From JADKHC01 sp047600805 (GTDB lineage Bacteria > Verrucomicrobiota > Verrucomicrobiia > Opitutales > Opitutaceae), in contig JASGKG010000001.1 in assembly GCA_047600805.1 (NCBI GenBank), positions 3,472,001 to 3,536,000 of the forward strand: a stretch of 64,000 bases of DNA, read 5' to 3'. Shown piece after piece: positions 26,385 through 34,464 of the stretch. A model generated the notes under the pieces. It saw nothing but the letters and a program-made list of their open reading frames with translations. It was not told the origin of the DNA and did not search any database. A program made the translations under genes and the position numbers. Every line of letters starts with the position of its first letter. Position 1 is the first letter of the stretch.

Positions 26385-26726
26385 ATGATGACAACCAAGC
26401 TCTACGTGGGGAACCTGCCGTTCTCCACCACCGCCCAGGAACTCCAGGATCTGTTCGCCAAAACGGCTGCAGTTTCCTCTGTCGAAATGATTTTCGACAA
26501 GTTCACCGGTCGTTTTCGCGGTTTCGCGTTCGTCAATATGGCGACACCGGAAGATGCGAAGAAGATCGTTGAGCAGTTCCACGGCGCCGAGCTGGGCGGC
26601 CGCAACCTGACGGTGAACGAAGCTCGTCCGCGTGAAGAACGCCCGGCACGTTCCTTCGCTGGCGGAGGCGTTTCACGTCGCCCGTTCAGTGGCAGTTCGC
26701 GCAACGAGCGCAATTACCGTCACTGA
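26385..26726 (+). CDS. RNA-binding protein with one RRM domain
   Basis: 113-aa protein with an RRM fold at the N-terminus: RNP2 is LYVGNL (residues 6-11) and RNP1 is RGFAFVNM (about 46-53), both with the aromatic residues that stack on RNA. The tail (about 85-113) is Arg/Gly/Ser-rich (EERPARSFAGGGVSRRPF), as in cyanobacterial and verrucomicrobial cold-inducible Rbp proteins. The adjacent ATG codons at 26385 and 26388 both fit; the upstream in-frame start at 26346 adds non-family residues. A strong terminator follows directly, so it is a single-gene unit. Likely role: RNA chaperone. Confidence 0.9.
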   Translation: MMTTKLYVGNLPFSTTAQELQDLFAKTAAVSSVEMIFDKFTGRFRGFAFVNMATPEDAKKIVEQFHGAELGGRNLTVNEARPREERPARSFAGGGVSRRPFSGSSRNERNYRH

Positions 26727-26754
26727 CCATTAGCCTAAGCTTTTGCAGAACCGG

Positions 26755-26787
26755 AGCCGGACGACCAGCTGTCCGGCTTTGTTTTTT
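26755..26787 (+). terminator. Rho-independent terminator of the RRM gene
   Basis: An 8-bp stem AGCCGGAC (26755-26762) pairs with GTCCGGCT (26771-26778) around an 8-base loop and is followed by TTGTTTTTT. It ends at the last codon of the convergent mgtE gene, so the stop region of mgtE overlaps the T tract. It has no T tract on the minus strand. Confidence 0.85.
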
Positions 26788-28168
26788 ATAGCAGTACGCC
26801 GCGCATCAGCGCGTAAGCTACGCTGAAATAAATCACCAGACCTGTGACGTCGACCAGCGTGGCGACGAACGGCGCAGAGGAGGTGGCCGGGTCAAACCCG
26901 AGTCGCTTCAACAGCAACGGCAACATCGAGCCCATCAGCGAGCCCCATAGAACAATCCCCACCAGCGAACAACCGACCGTCACACCCACGAGCATCCAGT
27001 GCGGCCCGTAAATATCGCTGAACTGCGACCAAATCACGATTCGCAGGAAACCGATGATGCCAAGAATCAGCCCGAGCATGAAACCGGCCGCCAGCTCGCG
27101 GCGCATTACGTTCCACCACTGGCTCAACCTAAACTCGCCAAGCGCCAAGGAACGGATGACCAATGTCGCCGCCTGCGAACCAGCGTTGCCACCCGAACTA
27201 ATTACCAGAGGCACAAACAGTGCGAGCACCACGGCTTTCGCGATTTCGTCTTCGAAAAAGCTCATCGCTGTGGCCGTTAACATTTCCCCAAGGAAGAGCA
27301 CGACCAGCCAGCTGGCGCGTTTCTTGACCATCTTCAGCAACGAAATCGTCGTGTACGGTTCGTCGAGCGATTCGCTACCACCGAGCTTTTGGATGTCTTC
27401 GGTCGCTTCTTCGGACGCAACGTCAAGGATGTCGTCGAACGTCACGATGCCGACCAAATGACCCGAATCATCCGTCACCGGTAAAGCGACGCGGTCGAAC
27501 TTCCGAAACATATCGAGCGCCTTTTCCCGGTCGTCGACCGCCGACAGCACGGGATAATTGCCGTCCATCAGCGCCTTCACCGGCGTCTCGGGCGGCTCCA
27601 GCAGGAAACGTCGCACGCGAATGTCGTCGATCAGGCGCCCACTTTCGTCGACGACGTAGATCATGTTCAACGTCTCTCGATCGTAACCATGGCTGCGAAT
27701 GTACTCGAGCGCCTCACGCACGTTCCACTCCGGACGCACCGCGACGTAATCCATCGTCATCATCCGGCCAACGCTGTTCTCCGGATATGCGAGCAGCTCT
27801 TGCGCAACCTGACGCTCCTCGGGCGAGAGCAACGACAGCATCTGCATCGCCACATCGAGCGGCATCTCGTCGAGAAACACTGTACGGTCGTCGGGGGGCA
27901 ATGCGTTGAGCAACGCGGCCGCCTGCTCTTGGCTGAGCAGTTTGATCACCTTGTGCTGCGTGTCGGTGGGAAGATAGCCAAACGTCGCCGCAGCCAACTC
28001 CTTGGTCGAACAACGAAACAACGAGCCCAATTCCGCCACCGACAACTCCGCGAGCAGCGGAGCGATGTCCAGCGGCAACCACGGCTCAAGGTACTTCTTG
28101 AGCGCTCCGAAATCTTTACGTGCGATGAGCGCCGCAACTTCACTTTTAACCTGCGGCTGGGCTGGCAT
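26786..28168 (-). CDS. mgtE: Magnesium transporter MgtE
   Basis: 460-aa Mg2+ channel with the full family layout. The cytoplasmic N domain (about 1-130) is an armadillo-like helical repeat. Two CBS domains (about 135-255) contain MTMDYVAVRPEWNVREAL and VALPVTDDSGHLVGIVTFDDI. A connecting helix is followed by five membrane helices (about 285-460), including the pore motif SSGGNAGSQAATLVIRSLALG and the conserved LVDVTGLVIYF. In this family intracellular Mg2+ bound between the N and CBS domains closes the pore. The gene follows the MscS gene by 24 bases on the same strand, so they form one operon. No Mg2+ riboswitch could fit in that spacing. Confidence 0.95.
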   Translation of the reverse strand: MPAQPQVKSEVAALIARKDFGALKKYLEPWLPLDIAPLLAELSVAELGSLFRCSTKELAAATFGYLPTDTQHKVIKLLSQEQAAALLNALPPDDRTVFLDEMPLDVAMQMLSLLSPEERQVAQELLAYPENSVGRMMTMDYVAVRPEWNVREALEYIRSHGYDRETLNMIYVVDESGRLIDDIRVRRFLLEPPETPVKALMDGNYPVLSAVDDREKALDMFRKFDRVALPVTDDSGHLVGIVTFDDILDVASEEATEDIQKLGGSESLDEPYTTISLLKMVKKRASWLVVLFLGEMLTATAMSFFEDEIAKAVVLALFVPLVISSGGNAGSQAATLVIRSLALGEFRLSQWWNVMRRELAAGFMLGLILGIIGFLRIVIWSQFSDIYGPHWMLVGVTVGCSLVGIVLWGSLMGSMLPLLLKRLGFDPATSSAPFVATLVDVTGLVIYFSVAYALMRGVLL

Positions 28169-28192
28169 GGTTCAGAAGCGCTCGAGGCGTGT

Positions 28193-29491
28193 TTAGCTTT
28201 GCGGAGCTGACGATTTTTTCCCGGAGACGTTCTCCAGATAGATCGTCTGTGTCGGGAATGCCATCGACAGTCCACGCTCTTCTACAAGCTTCATGAAGGT
28301 GAGGTTGAGCCGCTGACGGAGTGCCATGTGCTTGGCGAAATCGGGATCCTTAACATTATACGTGAGCCAAATGTCGAGCGACGACGCGCTGAAGTCGCGG
28401 AAGTACACGTTGACCGAATTCGTGTCGATCGCCGGCTCCGCCTGCAAAAGGTTTTTGATCGTGCCCACGAGCTCTTCGATTTGCGCCGCAGTGGCATCGT
28501 AAGTCAGGCCGAGCACCTGCTCAACGCGACGACCATTGAAACGCGAAAGGTTGATGATGTTGCCGCCCGCGACGCTCTTGTTCGGGATGATCAAGAGGCT
28601 GCGGTCCACCTTGCGGATTTTGGTCGAGCGCAAGCCGATGTCCTCGACCATGCCAACTTCGTCGCCGATCTTCACGGTCTCACCGAGTTTGAAGGGCTGG
28701 TCGGTGGCTACGACGAGCGAGCCGAAGAGGTTGGCGATCGTGTCTTGCGCGGCCAACGCAAACGCGAGTCCACCGATGCCGAGACCTTGCAGCAGCGTGG
28801 AGACGTTGTAGCCCAGGCTCTGAATCACCATCAACGCACCAATCACGACGAAGATCGCGATGAGCGTCTTCTTGATCCACGGCATGAACGCCGCGATGCC
28901 CATCTGTCTGTCCACCGCGACCTCGTGCAGGTGCTCGAGCAGCGCATTGAACGCTCGGAACAGTCCCCAGAAAATAACCAGAGAAAACGCCACCGTGGCC
29001 CCGTAGCCGACCGCGCGATCCGCTGCTTCGGTCAATTTTAGGACCTTTAGCGCCGCGAAAATACCAGTGACCGTGATGAACGCCGCCACCGGCGCTTCCA
29101 ACGCCGGAAACATTTTGTCGTCCAAAGTTGTTTCCGTTCGCGCCGCCAACTTCTTCAGAAACGCGAAAAAAATCCGCGCCACCAAGTGCCGCAGCAGAAA
29201 CGCACCGACCAAGAACAACGCACTAATCACATAGTGCGTCACGGTGTTGCCGCTGCTCTCCACGTTAAAAGCCTGGAGCACCACATCCACCAGGTGCTCC
29301 AGCAAATCTTGCCCAGGCTTGGCCACTTGGACTTTGCCTGAGGCTACCGCGGCCGCCGCAGCCGTGTTGTTGGCCTGCTCTACCGCAGGATCAGCCGGTG
29401 CAGGCGCCGCGTCCGCAGCGCGCATCAGACCCGCCGCAACCGGCAGGAGGAACATCAAGGTGCAGCTAAAAAGGACTTTTAGTCTTTTCAT
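28193..29491 (-). CDS. MscS-family mechanosensitive channel
   Basis: 432-aa small-conductance mechanosensitive channel. A cleavable signal peptide (KRLKVLFSCTLMFLLPVAAG) is followed by an Ala/Pro-rich linker and four to five membrane helices. The pore-lining helix corresponds to NVSTLLQGLGIGGLAFALAAQDTI, with the Gly/Ala pattern of MscS TM3. The beta domain follows: FKLGETVKIGDEVGMVEDIGLRSTKIR. The C-terminal alpha/beta region ends at LSMAFPTQTIYLEN. It relieves turgor on osmotic downshock. The gene sits between carbonic anhydrase (65 bases upstream) and mgtE (24 bases downstream), which suggests a joint ion and pH homeostasis unit. Confidence 0.92.
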   Translation of the reverse strand: MKRLKVLFSCTLMFLLPVAAGLMRAADAAPAPADPAVEQANNTAAAAAVASGKVQVAKPGQDLLEHLVDVVLQAFNVESSGNTVTHYVISALFLVGAFLLRHLVARIFFAFLKKLAARTETTLDDKMFPALEAPVAAFITVTGIFAALKVLKLTEAADRAVGYGATVAFSLVIFWGLFRAFNALLEHLHEVAVDRQMGIAAFMPWIKKTLIAIFVVIGALMVIQSLGYNVSTLLQGLGIGGLAFALAAQDTIANLFGSLVVATDQPFKLGETVKIGDEVGMVEDIGLRSTKIRKVDRSLLIIPNKSVAGGNIINLSRFNGRRVEQVLGLTYDATAAQIEELVGTIKNLLQAEPAIDTNSVNVYFRDFSASSLDIWLTYNVKDPDFAKHMALRQRLNLTFMKLVEERGLSMAFPTQTIYLENVSGKKSSAPQS

Positions 29492-29556
29492 CGAGACGCC
29501 CTCTGTCTGGGGAGCGCTCGCACAGAGTCAATATCGCTGCGGACAATGCGCGCAAT

Positions 29557-30210
29557 TTAAGCCGCGCTCAACACCGCCACCGCCGAGCGGTAAGCCGTCT
29601 CAGCCTCCGCCACCTTCGTAGAGGTGACGTGCAAATCGCGCAACAGGCCGTCTTTGATGCCGTAGATCCAACCGTGCACCGCAAGCGTCTGGCCACGTTC
29701 CCAGGCGTCGCGCACGATCGAGGTTTGGGTCACATTGCGGACCTGCTCGACCACGTTCAGCTCGCACAACCGGTCAAGGCGTCCCGCTTCGTTCGGGATA
29801 ACCTTCAGGCAGTGGTCATGTTTCTCACAGACGTCTTGGATGTGCCGAAGCCAATTATCCGCCACGCCGATGCGGTCGCAACGCATCGCCGATTGGACGC
29901 CACTGCAACCATAGTGCCCCACCACCATGATGTGTTTCACTTTCAACACATCGACCGCGAACTGCATCACTGAAAGGCAATTCAGGTCAGTGTGAACGAC
30001 TACATTCGCGATGTTTCGATGAACGAACAACTCGCCCGGCATGAGATTCACAATCTCGTTTGCCGGCACGCGACTGTCTGAACAACCAATCCAAAGATAC
30101 TCGGGCGCCTGCTGGCGCGATAATTTCTGAAAAAATTCCGGATCCCTCGCGCGAATAGCTTCAGCCCAAGCTTTGTTCTGCTCGAAAAGATGTGGAAGGA
30201 TTTTGCTCAT
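29557..30210 (-). CDS. Beta-class carbonic anhydrase
   Basis: 217-aa zinc enzyme interconverting CO2 and bicarbonate in the cytoplasm, close in size to E. coli Can (220 aa). Zinc ligands and the catalytic dyad are visible: C43, D45 and R47 in IGCSDSRVPANEIV, then H99 and C102 in GHYGCSGVQ. The HRNIANVV segment is the usual substrate-pocket strand. The ATG at 30210 is chosen over the GTG two codons upstream. Downstream genes encode an MscS channel and MgtE on the same strand with short gaps. Confidence 0.94.
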   Translation of the reverse strand: MSKILPHLFEQNKAWAEAIRARDPEFFQKLSRQQAPEYLWIGCSDSRVPANEIVNLMPGELFVHRNIANVVVHTDLNCLSVMQFAVDVLKVKHIMVVGHYGCSGVQSAMRCDRIGVADNWLRHIQDVCEKHDHCLKVIPNEAGRLDRLCELNVVEQVRNVTQTSIVRDAWERGQTLAVHGWIYGIKDGLLRDLHVTSTKVAEAETAYRSAVAVLSAA

Positions 30211-30288
30211 CGTCACGCACCGTATGCCAAGAAAGCGTCTTGTCCAGCGAACGAACCATTCTGCGTGCGACAGCCCTCTGAACCTCCG

Positions 30289-30714
30289 CTACAACAAAAA
30301 CCTTTCGCCATCTGCCTTTGTTGGCAGCAAGTCTGTCGAGCAGTCGCCAAAAAATTTCCGTCGGTGACGCGCAACCCAGGCGTAAATCGCGTCGCGCCAT
30401 GAAGCAGGCACAACCTTGAGCAGAGCCAAAACGCGAAGAACTCCGCCGGCGGTCGATGCAGCCGCGATCAACGCGTCGGATTTTTCAAGAACCGTCGCTT
30501 CGTTTCGCGTTTCCCAGTTGCGGACAAACACGACACTCGCCACTTGATCCGCTCCCACACCTCGATCCGCGAAAAACGCTTGCGCCGCCCTTCCCTGCAG
30601 AGGCGCAAATCGAAGCCTCCGCCGCTTGCGATCCGCCCAGAGCAACAGCCTCACACAACGGGCGCACAAGCCGCATTCACCGTCGTAGAAAAGCACCGGG
30701 CCGGATTCGCTCAT
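30289..30714 (-). CDS. DCC family thiol-disulfide oxidoreductase (DUF393)
   Basis: 141-aa member of the DUF393/DCC family, named for its N-terminal Asp-Cys-Cys region: here VLFYDGECGLCARCVRLLL, with the CxxC-type pair used in a thioredoxin-like fold. Further family blocks are RLRFAPLQG and the Asp/Ala-rich helix KSDALIAAA. The ATG at 30714 (MSESGPV) fits the family; the in-frame ATG at 30750 adds 12 residues with extra Cys and is less likely. The gene lies downstream of the small heat-shock genes, with a terminator between, and 78 bases upstream of the carbonic anhydrase gene. Confidence 0.85.
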   Translation of the reverse strand: MSESGPVLFYDGECGLCARCVRLLLWADRKRRRLRFAPLQGRAAQAFFADRGVGADQVASVVFVRNWETRNEATVLEKSDALIAAASTAGGVLRVLALLKVVPASWRDAIYAWVARHRRKFFGDCSTDLLPTKADGERFLL

Positions 30715-30790
30715 ACCACAACGTACACACAAAATAGCGTTCTGCAGCATGCCTCACGGCACATGAAATCGGGAGTGCTTCCGAAATTGC

Positions 30791-30821
30791 AAAAGCCGGG
30801 CTCCGAGGAGCACCGGCCTTT
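30791..30821 (-). terminator. Terminator after the small heat-shock operon
   Basis: On the minus strand the sequence folds as GCCGG-t-GCTC, loop CTCG, GAGC-CCGGC, with one bulged base, and is followed by TTTTGC. It starts 26 bases past the stop of the second hsp20 gene and separates it from the DUF393 gene. Confidence 0.65.
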
Positions 30822-30846
30822 GGTTCAAGGATGTGTTTCGTTGTTT

Positions 30847-31245
30847 TTAGCTGACAGCAATCTTGCGCGGTTTGCGTGCCTCGGTTTTTGGAAGCGACAC
30901 GCGCAAAACGCCGTCGCGAAGCTCCGCATGGACCTTTTCAATATCGACTGAGTTGTCGTGCTCGAGCACCAGCTCATAGGCGAGATCGGACGACTCGCGA
31001 TAAAGCGAGGTCCAGCCTGTCGGCCGTTTCCAGCTGCGTTCGCCTCGGATGATGAGCGTGCTTTCCTCCGCGGTGATGGACAGCCCTTCTTTGGATACGC
31101 CGGGCAATTGCACGGTCACGCCGTAAGCCTCGGGTGTTTCTTTGATATCGTACACCGGCTTTACCGCGGGCGTGGAGGGTTTGCCTTCATCGCTGCGAGC
31201 GGGCGTCCGGGCAAAGCTTGGGATCATGGAAGTTAAGAGTGACAT
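30847..31245 (-). CDS. Small heat-shock protein, Hsp20/alpha-crystallin family (second of pair)
   Basis: 132-aa ATP-independent holdase chaperone. The alpha-crystallin domain spans about 30-125 (VYDIKETPEAYGVTVQLPGVSKEGLSI, written here only in part) and includes the family motif AELRDGVLRVSLPK, the usual A-x-x-x-n-G-v-L motif. The N-terminal arm is short (about 28 residues) and the C-terminal extension is almost absent (RKPRKIAVS, with an I-A-V variant of the IxI anchor). It lies 36 bases downstream of the first hsp20 gene and has a near-identical ribosome-binding leader, so the two are almost certainly one operon. Both are probably heat or stress induced, although no CIRCE element is visible. 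Confidence 0.9.
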   Translation of the reverse strand: MSLLTSMIPSFARTPARSDEGKPSTPAVKPVYDIKETPEAYGVTVQLPGVSKEGLSITAEESTLIIRGERSWKRPTGWTSLYRESSDLAYELVLEHDNSVDIEKVHAELRDGVLRVSLPKTEARKPRKIAVS

Positions 31246-31260
31246 GGTAATTTTTCTCCT
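31246..31260 (-). promoter_or_regulatory. Ribosome-binding leader of the second hsp20 gene
   Basis: Minus-strand sequence AGGAGAAAAATTACC directly precedes the ATG. It differs at only two positions from the leader of the first hsp20 gene (31735-31749). The AGGAG core sits 10 bases from the start codon, a long spacing shared by both genes. Confidence 0.7.
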
Positions 31261-31281
31261 TTGATTAAGTTCGGTTGTCAG

Positions 31282-31734
31282 TTAGTTGACGTTCACGCTG
31301 ATCTTTTTCGGCTTGGCTTCTTCGCGTTTCGGCAGCGTCACCGTCAGCACGCCGTTTTCGTAAGCAGCGGCTACTTTGTCGGCCTGCACGGCGCCGGGAA
31401 TCGAAACCGAGCGGCTGAACGAGAAGGATTCCTCCTTGTCGCCTTCCTTCGCTTTGCGAGCAGCGGTGATGGTCAGATAATCCTCAACCATCTCGACATT
31501 GATGTCGGCGCGATCGACGCCTGGCAGTTCAGCACGCACATACGTGTTGTCCTTGTCCTCGTAGAGATCTACGGGAAAACGATCCGGCGCAGCAGCACCA
31601 ACAAAGTCGCCGAGCGCGGATTCAAACATGCGGTCAATCTCGCTCTCCAGGCCGACCCACGGATTGCGGAACGCAGAGCCGAAGACGGGAGCAAGAGCAC
31701 GACTGTTTGGGTAAGTGTAACGAATGAGTCTCAT
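31282..31734 (-). CDS. Small heat-shock protein, Hsp20/alpha-crystallin family (first of pair)
   Basis: 150-aa chaperone. The N-terminal arm (about 1-48) contains the typical NPWVGLESEIDRMFES block. The alpha-crystallin domain runs from about 50 to 142 (FPVDLYEDKDNTYVRAELPG and the motif AAYENGVLTVTLPKREE). The C-terminal KKISVNVN supplies an IxV anchor. It is the promoter-proximal gene of a two-gene operon. Compared with the downstream copy it has a longer N-terminal arm, so the two proteins are probably specialised partners rather than identical copies. Its upstream region is divergent to the MalY-like gene. Confidence 0.92.
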   Translation of the reverse strand: MRLIRYTYPNSRALAPVFGSAFRNPWVGLESEIDRMFESALGDFVGAAAPDRFPVDLYEDKDNTYVRAELPGVDRADINVEMVEDYLTITAARKAKEGDKEESFSFSRSVSIPGAVQADKVAAAYENGVLTVTLPKREEAKPKKISVNVN

Positions 31735-31749
31735 AGTAATTGTTCTCCT
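31735..31749 (-). promoter_or_regulatory. Ribosome-binding leader of the first hsp20 gene
   Basis: Minus-strand sequence AGGAGAACAATTACT directly precedes the ATG, 13 of 15 bases identical to the leader of the second hsp20 gene. Conservation of the spacer as well as the AGGAG core is unusual and may reflect a recent duplication of the 5' region or a translational control element. Confidence 0.7.
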
Positions 31750-31971
31750 GTTTTTGTGGTTTTTGATTTTCGATACGCCACTCTAGCTCACCGGATGCCG
31801 AGGATGGCCACCTACGTAAGTTTCTGTTCTACCGCTTCTTATCATTCCTCTTATAAACTGCGCCGTGAAAAAATGTCCAACAGTGTGACGTCACAGGCGT
31901 GAAAACTCGACTCACTCACGGCAGTCGTTGGTTGCGCAATCCGCAGTCATGCCCTACCGGTGAGACCTTTC

Positions 31972-33126
31972 ATGAATTTTGACTTCGACACCGTTCACCC
32001 GCGCTTGGGAACCGATTCCCAAAAATGGCAGAAATACGAAGGCCGCGACATCCTTCCGCTCTGGGTGGCCGACATGGATTTCCGTTCCCCGCCAGCCATC
32101 ATCGAAGCGCTGCACCGACGCGTCGATCACGGGATTTTCGGCTACGCACGTCCGACAAAGTCGGAAATCGAAGCCGTCGTTTCGGGTCTGAAAAACCGCT
32201 ACGGTTGGACCGTCGATCCATCGTGGCTCGTCTGGCTGCCAGGTCTTGTTGTCGGCCTCAACGTGACCGCCCAGGCCTTCGCCCAACCTGGCGAACAAGT
32301 CTTCTGCAACACGCCCGTTTACCCGCCGTTCATGACCGCGCCGCGAAACTCCGGCCGCGAAGCACTCACCGTGCCTCTGATGCTAAACAACGGAAAGTGG
32401 GAAATCGACTGGGACGCGATGGAGCGCGCGGTCACGCCCAGAACGAAGCTCTTTTTCCTGTGCAATCCGCACAATCCCATCGCCCGCGTATTTCGCCGCA
32501 ACGAACTGGAACAAATCGCCAATTTCTGCCTTCGCCACAACCTGATCCTCTGCTCCGACGAGATCCATTGCGATCTGATCCTCGACAACATCCCCCACGT
32601 GCCAACAGGAATGATTGGTTCTGAAATCGCAGCACGCACCATCACACTCATGGCGCCGAGCAAGACCTACAACGTCCCCGGCCTCGGCACCTCGATCGCG
32701 ATCATCAGCGACCCGAAACTTCGCGCCACCTTTGTGCGAGCGACCGCCGGAATCGTCGCCGAGGTCACCACACTCGGCTACGCTGCGTGCGAAGCCGCCT
32801 ATCGCGATAGCGAAGATTGGCGTCAGCAACTCCTCGCCTACCTCCGCGGCAACCGCGATTTCATTTTCGATTTTCTGGCGCGTGAACTGCCCGGCGTAAA
32901 AATCGAAGCTCCCGTCGAGGCCACATATCTCGCCTGGCTCAACGTCGAGTCCCTCGGCCTCGCCGATCCCATCGCCCACTTCGAAAAACATGGCGTAGGC
33001 TTTTCTGATGGTTCGTTCTTCGGCACCCCACGCGGCAAGTACGTCCGAATCAACTTCGGCTGCCCACGCTCCACGCTCGCCGAAGCCCTGCGCCGGATGA
33101 AAACCGCCGTCAGCGCGCTTAGCTGA
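31972..33126 (+). CDS. MalY/PatB-type PLP-dependent cystathionine beta-lyase or aminotransferase
   Basis: 384-aa fold-type I PLP enzyme of the MalY/PatB branch, which cleaves cystathionine-type C-S bonds. The Schiff-base Lys is K231 in APSKTYNVPGLG, the pyridine-N Asp is D196 in SDEIHCDLI, and the phosphate and substrate region NPHNPIARVF is present. The N-terminal LPLWVADMDFRSPPAI is diagnostic for this branch. The ATG at 31972 gives MNFDFDTVHPR and matches family starts; the GTG four codons earlier is less likely. It is transcribed divergently from the hsp20 operon and converges with the zinc peptidase gene. Confidence 0.92.
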   Translation: MNFDFDTVHPRLGTDSQKWQKYEGRDILPLWVADMDFRSPPAIIEALHRRVDHGIFGYARPTKSEIEAVVSGLKNRYGWTVDPSWLVWLPGLVVGLNVTAQAFAQPGEQVFCNTPVYPPFMTAPRNSGREALTVPLMLNNGKWEIDWDAMERAVTPRTKLFFLCNPHNPIARVFRRNELEQIANFCLRHNLILCSDEIHCDLILDNIPHVPTGMIGSEIAARTITLMAPSKTYNVPGLGTSIAIISDPKLRATFVRATAGIVAEVTTLGYAACEAAYRDSEDWRQQLLAYLRGNRDFIFDFLARELPGVKIEAPVEATYLAWLNVESLGLADPIAHFEKHGVGFSDGSFFGTPRGKYVRINFGCPRSTLAEALRRMKTAVSALS

Positions 33127-33181
33127 GAGCCAAATCCCTCACGGAGGAGCAGACGATTGCCCGCCCTTCGCGCCACATCGA

Positions 33182-33202
33182 TTGTCATCCGTTAAATGAC
33201 AA
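33182..33202. repeat. 21-bp imperfect palindrome, copy 1
   Basis: TTGTCAT (33182-33188) and ATGACAA (33196-33202) form a 7-bp inverted repeat around a 7-base centre. It lies 56 bases after the MalY-like stop codon. A second element of the same length and the same arms is 54 bases away. Confidence 0.55.
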
Positions 33203-33235
33203 TCGGTTGAACGGCTTCATCGCGCCCTCAGAGGT

Positions 33236-33256
33236 TTGTCATCTAATTGATGACAA
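33236..33256. repeat. 21-bp palindrome, copy 2, overlapping the peptidase stop codon
   Basis: TTGTCATC (33236-33243) and GATGACAA (33249-33256) form a perfect 8-bp inverted repeat around TAATT. The arms match copy 1 at 33182-33202. It overlaps the last codons of the minus-strand zinc peptidase gene, between two convergent genes, so it might act as a paired 3' structure or a binding site. Confidence 0.55.
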
Positions 33257-34399
33257 GTCGGCCGGTTCCGAATTTCCGGTGTCGGGGGTTTCAGCGGTGG
33301 CCTTGATGACGCGGTCGATGAAGCGGAGCTTTTCCAAAACAGGCGTCGCCACGGTGAATGGGTACGCGTCGGCATGGCCAAGGCTCCGGTTCAAGCTGTT
33401 GAGAAAACGCGTGAGCGGCAGCCATTGCTCAAGCAACTTTGTACCAAAGTCGTCGATCCCGCGCTGTAAATTTGCGGCATTCACCGCTGCGACATCGCGC
33501 TTCGGCGGCTGCAAATTCACACCCCAAGCACGCGCCGTGTCCAAGCCGTCCGTCACGTGCAGATAGTGCGCCCAAGTTTCCGCCCAGTCCTCCCACGGAT
33601 GAGCCGAAGCATACGCACTGATAAAATTTTCGGCCCAATTAGCCGGAGCGCCGTTGTCATAGTACGACTTCAACGCCTGAGCGTAATTCTGGCGTTCGTC
33701 GCCGAATAATTTTCTAAACTCCCCCAGCCATTCCGAACCATCCACCAGAAGCATCCAGAAATAATGGCCGATTTCATGACGAAAGTGCCCCAGCAGCGTC
33801 CGGTACGGCTCACGCATCGCAGTCCGCGTTTTCTCGCGATGCGCATCGTCAGCCTCCGCGATGTTGAGCGTGACGACTCCGTCTGCGTGGCCGGTCAAAA
33901 TGGGCGCCTGCCCGGGTATTTGTTCGAGCAACCGAAATGACAACCCGCGCTCAGGATCATCTATTCGCGTCCGGAGAGGGAGCTTTAACCCCAGAAGCGA
34001 GTAGATGAGCCGCCGCTTCGCCTGCTCCAGGCGGAACCAACGGTCCTTATTCTCAGGCTGGCTGAGCGCGGGAATGATTTCGGTCAAACGGCACGACTCG
34101 CAGAATTCGTTTTCGTCGGTCGTCCGCATTACCCAATTGCAAACATTTTCACAGCGATAATTCCGGCAAGGCTTATAGGTCTCGGAACTGGTTCTCCCCA
34201 CGGATTTCCAGGCGTCGTCGCGTTCACCGGAAAATGCCAGCATCGTGCCGGCAGCCGCGACAAAACCAAGTGCGCTGCCACAACACTCACAACGAATGTT
34301 TTCAAAAAAAACCGGCTGGCGGCAGCTACTGCAGGTGAATGTTTTCAAGGGCGAGAAATCCGCCGGGCCGACCGCATCCTCGGCAACGCGGTTCCTCAC
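33239..34399 (-). CDS. Zinc-ribbon putative metallopeptidase
   Basis: Up to 386 aa. The N-terminus carries zinc-ribbon cysteines (FTCSSCRQPVFF and IRCECCGSALG), followed by a second Cys set (C78, C83, C87, C100, C103). The C-terminal domain has a zincin motif, HEIGH at 208-212 in LLGHFRHEIGHYFWMLLVD, followed by a conserved E/D-rich segment (HPWEDWAETWAHYLHVTDG) that probably supplies the third ligand. This layout matches the COG4307-type family of putative zinc peptidases, whose substrates are unknown. The first start is GTG at 34399. The TTG at 34348 would give MKTFTCSSC, which fits family starts better, so the N-terminus is uncertain by 17 residues. Confidence 0.82.
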   Translation of the reverse strand: MRNRVAEDAVGPADFSPLKTFTCSSCRQPVFFENIRCECCGSALGFVAAAGTMLAFSGERDDAWKSVGRTSSETYKPCRNYRCENVCNWVMRTTDENEFCESCRLTEIIPALSQPENKDRWFRLEQAKRRLIYSLLGLKLPLRTRIDDPERGLSFRLLEQIPGQAPILTGHADGVVTLNIAEADDAHREKTRTAMREPYRTLLGHFRHEIGHYFWMLLVDGSEWLGEFRKLFGDERQNYAQALKSYYDNGAPANWAENFISAYASAHPWEDWAETWAHYLHVTDGLDTARAWGVNLQPPKRDVAAVNAANLQRGIDDFGTKLLEQWLPLTRFLNSLNRSLGHADAYPFTVATPVLEKLRFIDRVIKATAETPDTGNSEPADLSSIR

Positions 34400-34464
34400 C
34401 CGGCCGCTTTTCTTCGCGCCTCATGCACCCGGAAACTTTCCGCGACTTGCCTCACGGAAATCAC

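Noticed and set aside
26786..28192. Mg2+ riboswitch (M-box) for mgtE
   Set aside because: Only 24 bases separate mgtE from the upstream MscS gene, so there is no room for an M-box leader.
31735..31971. CIRCE or other classical heat-shock operator before the hsp20 operon
   Set aside because: No TTAGCACTC-N9-GAGTGCTAA or similar inverted repeat is visible in the divergent region.
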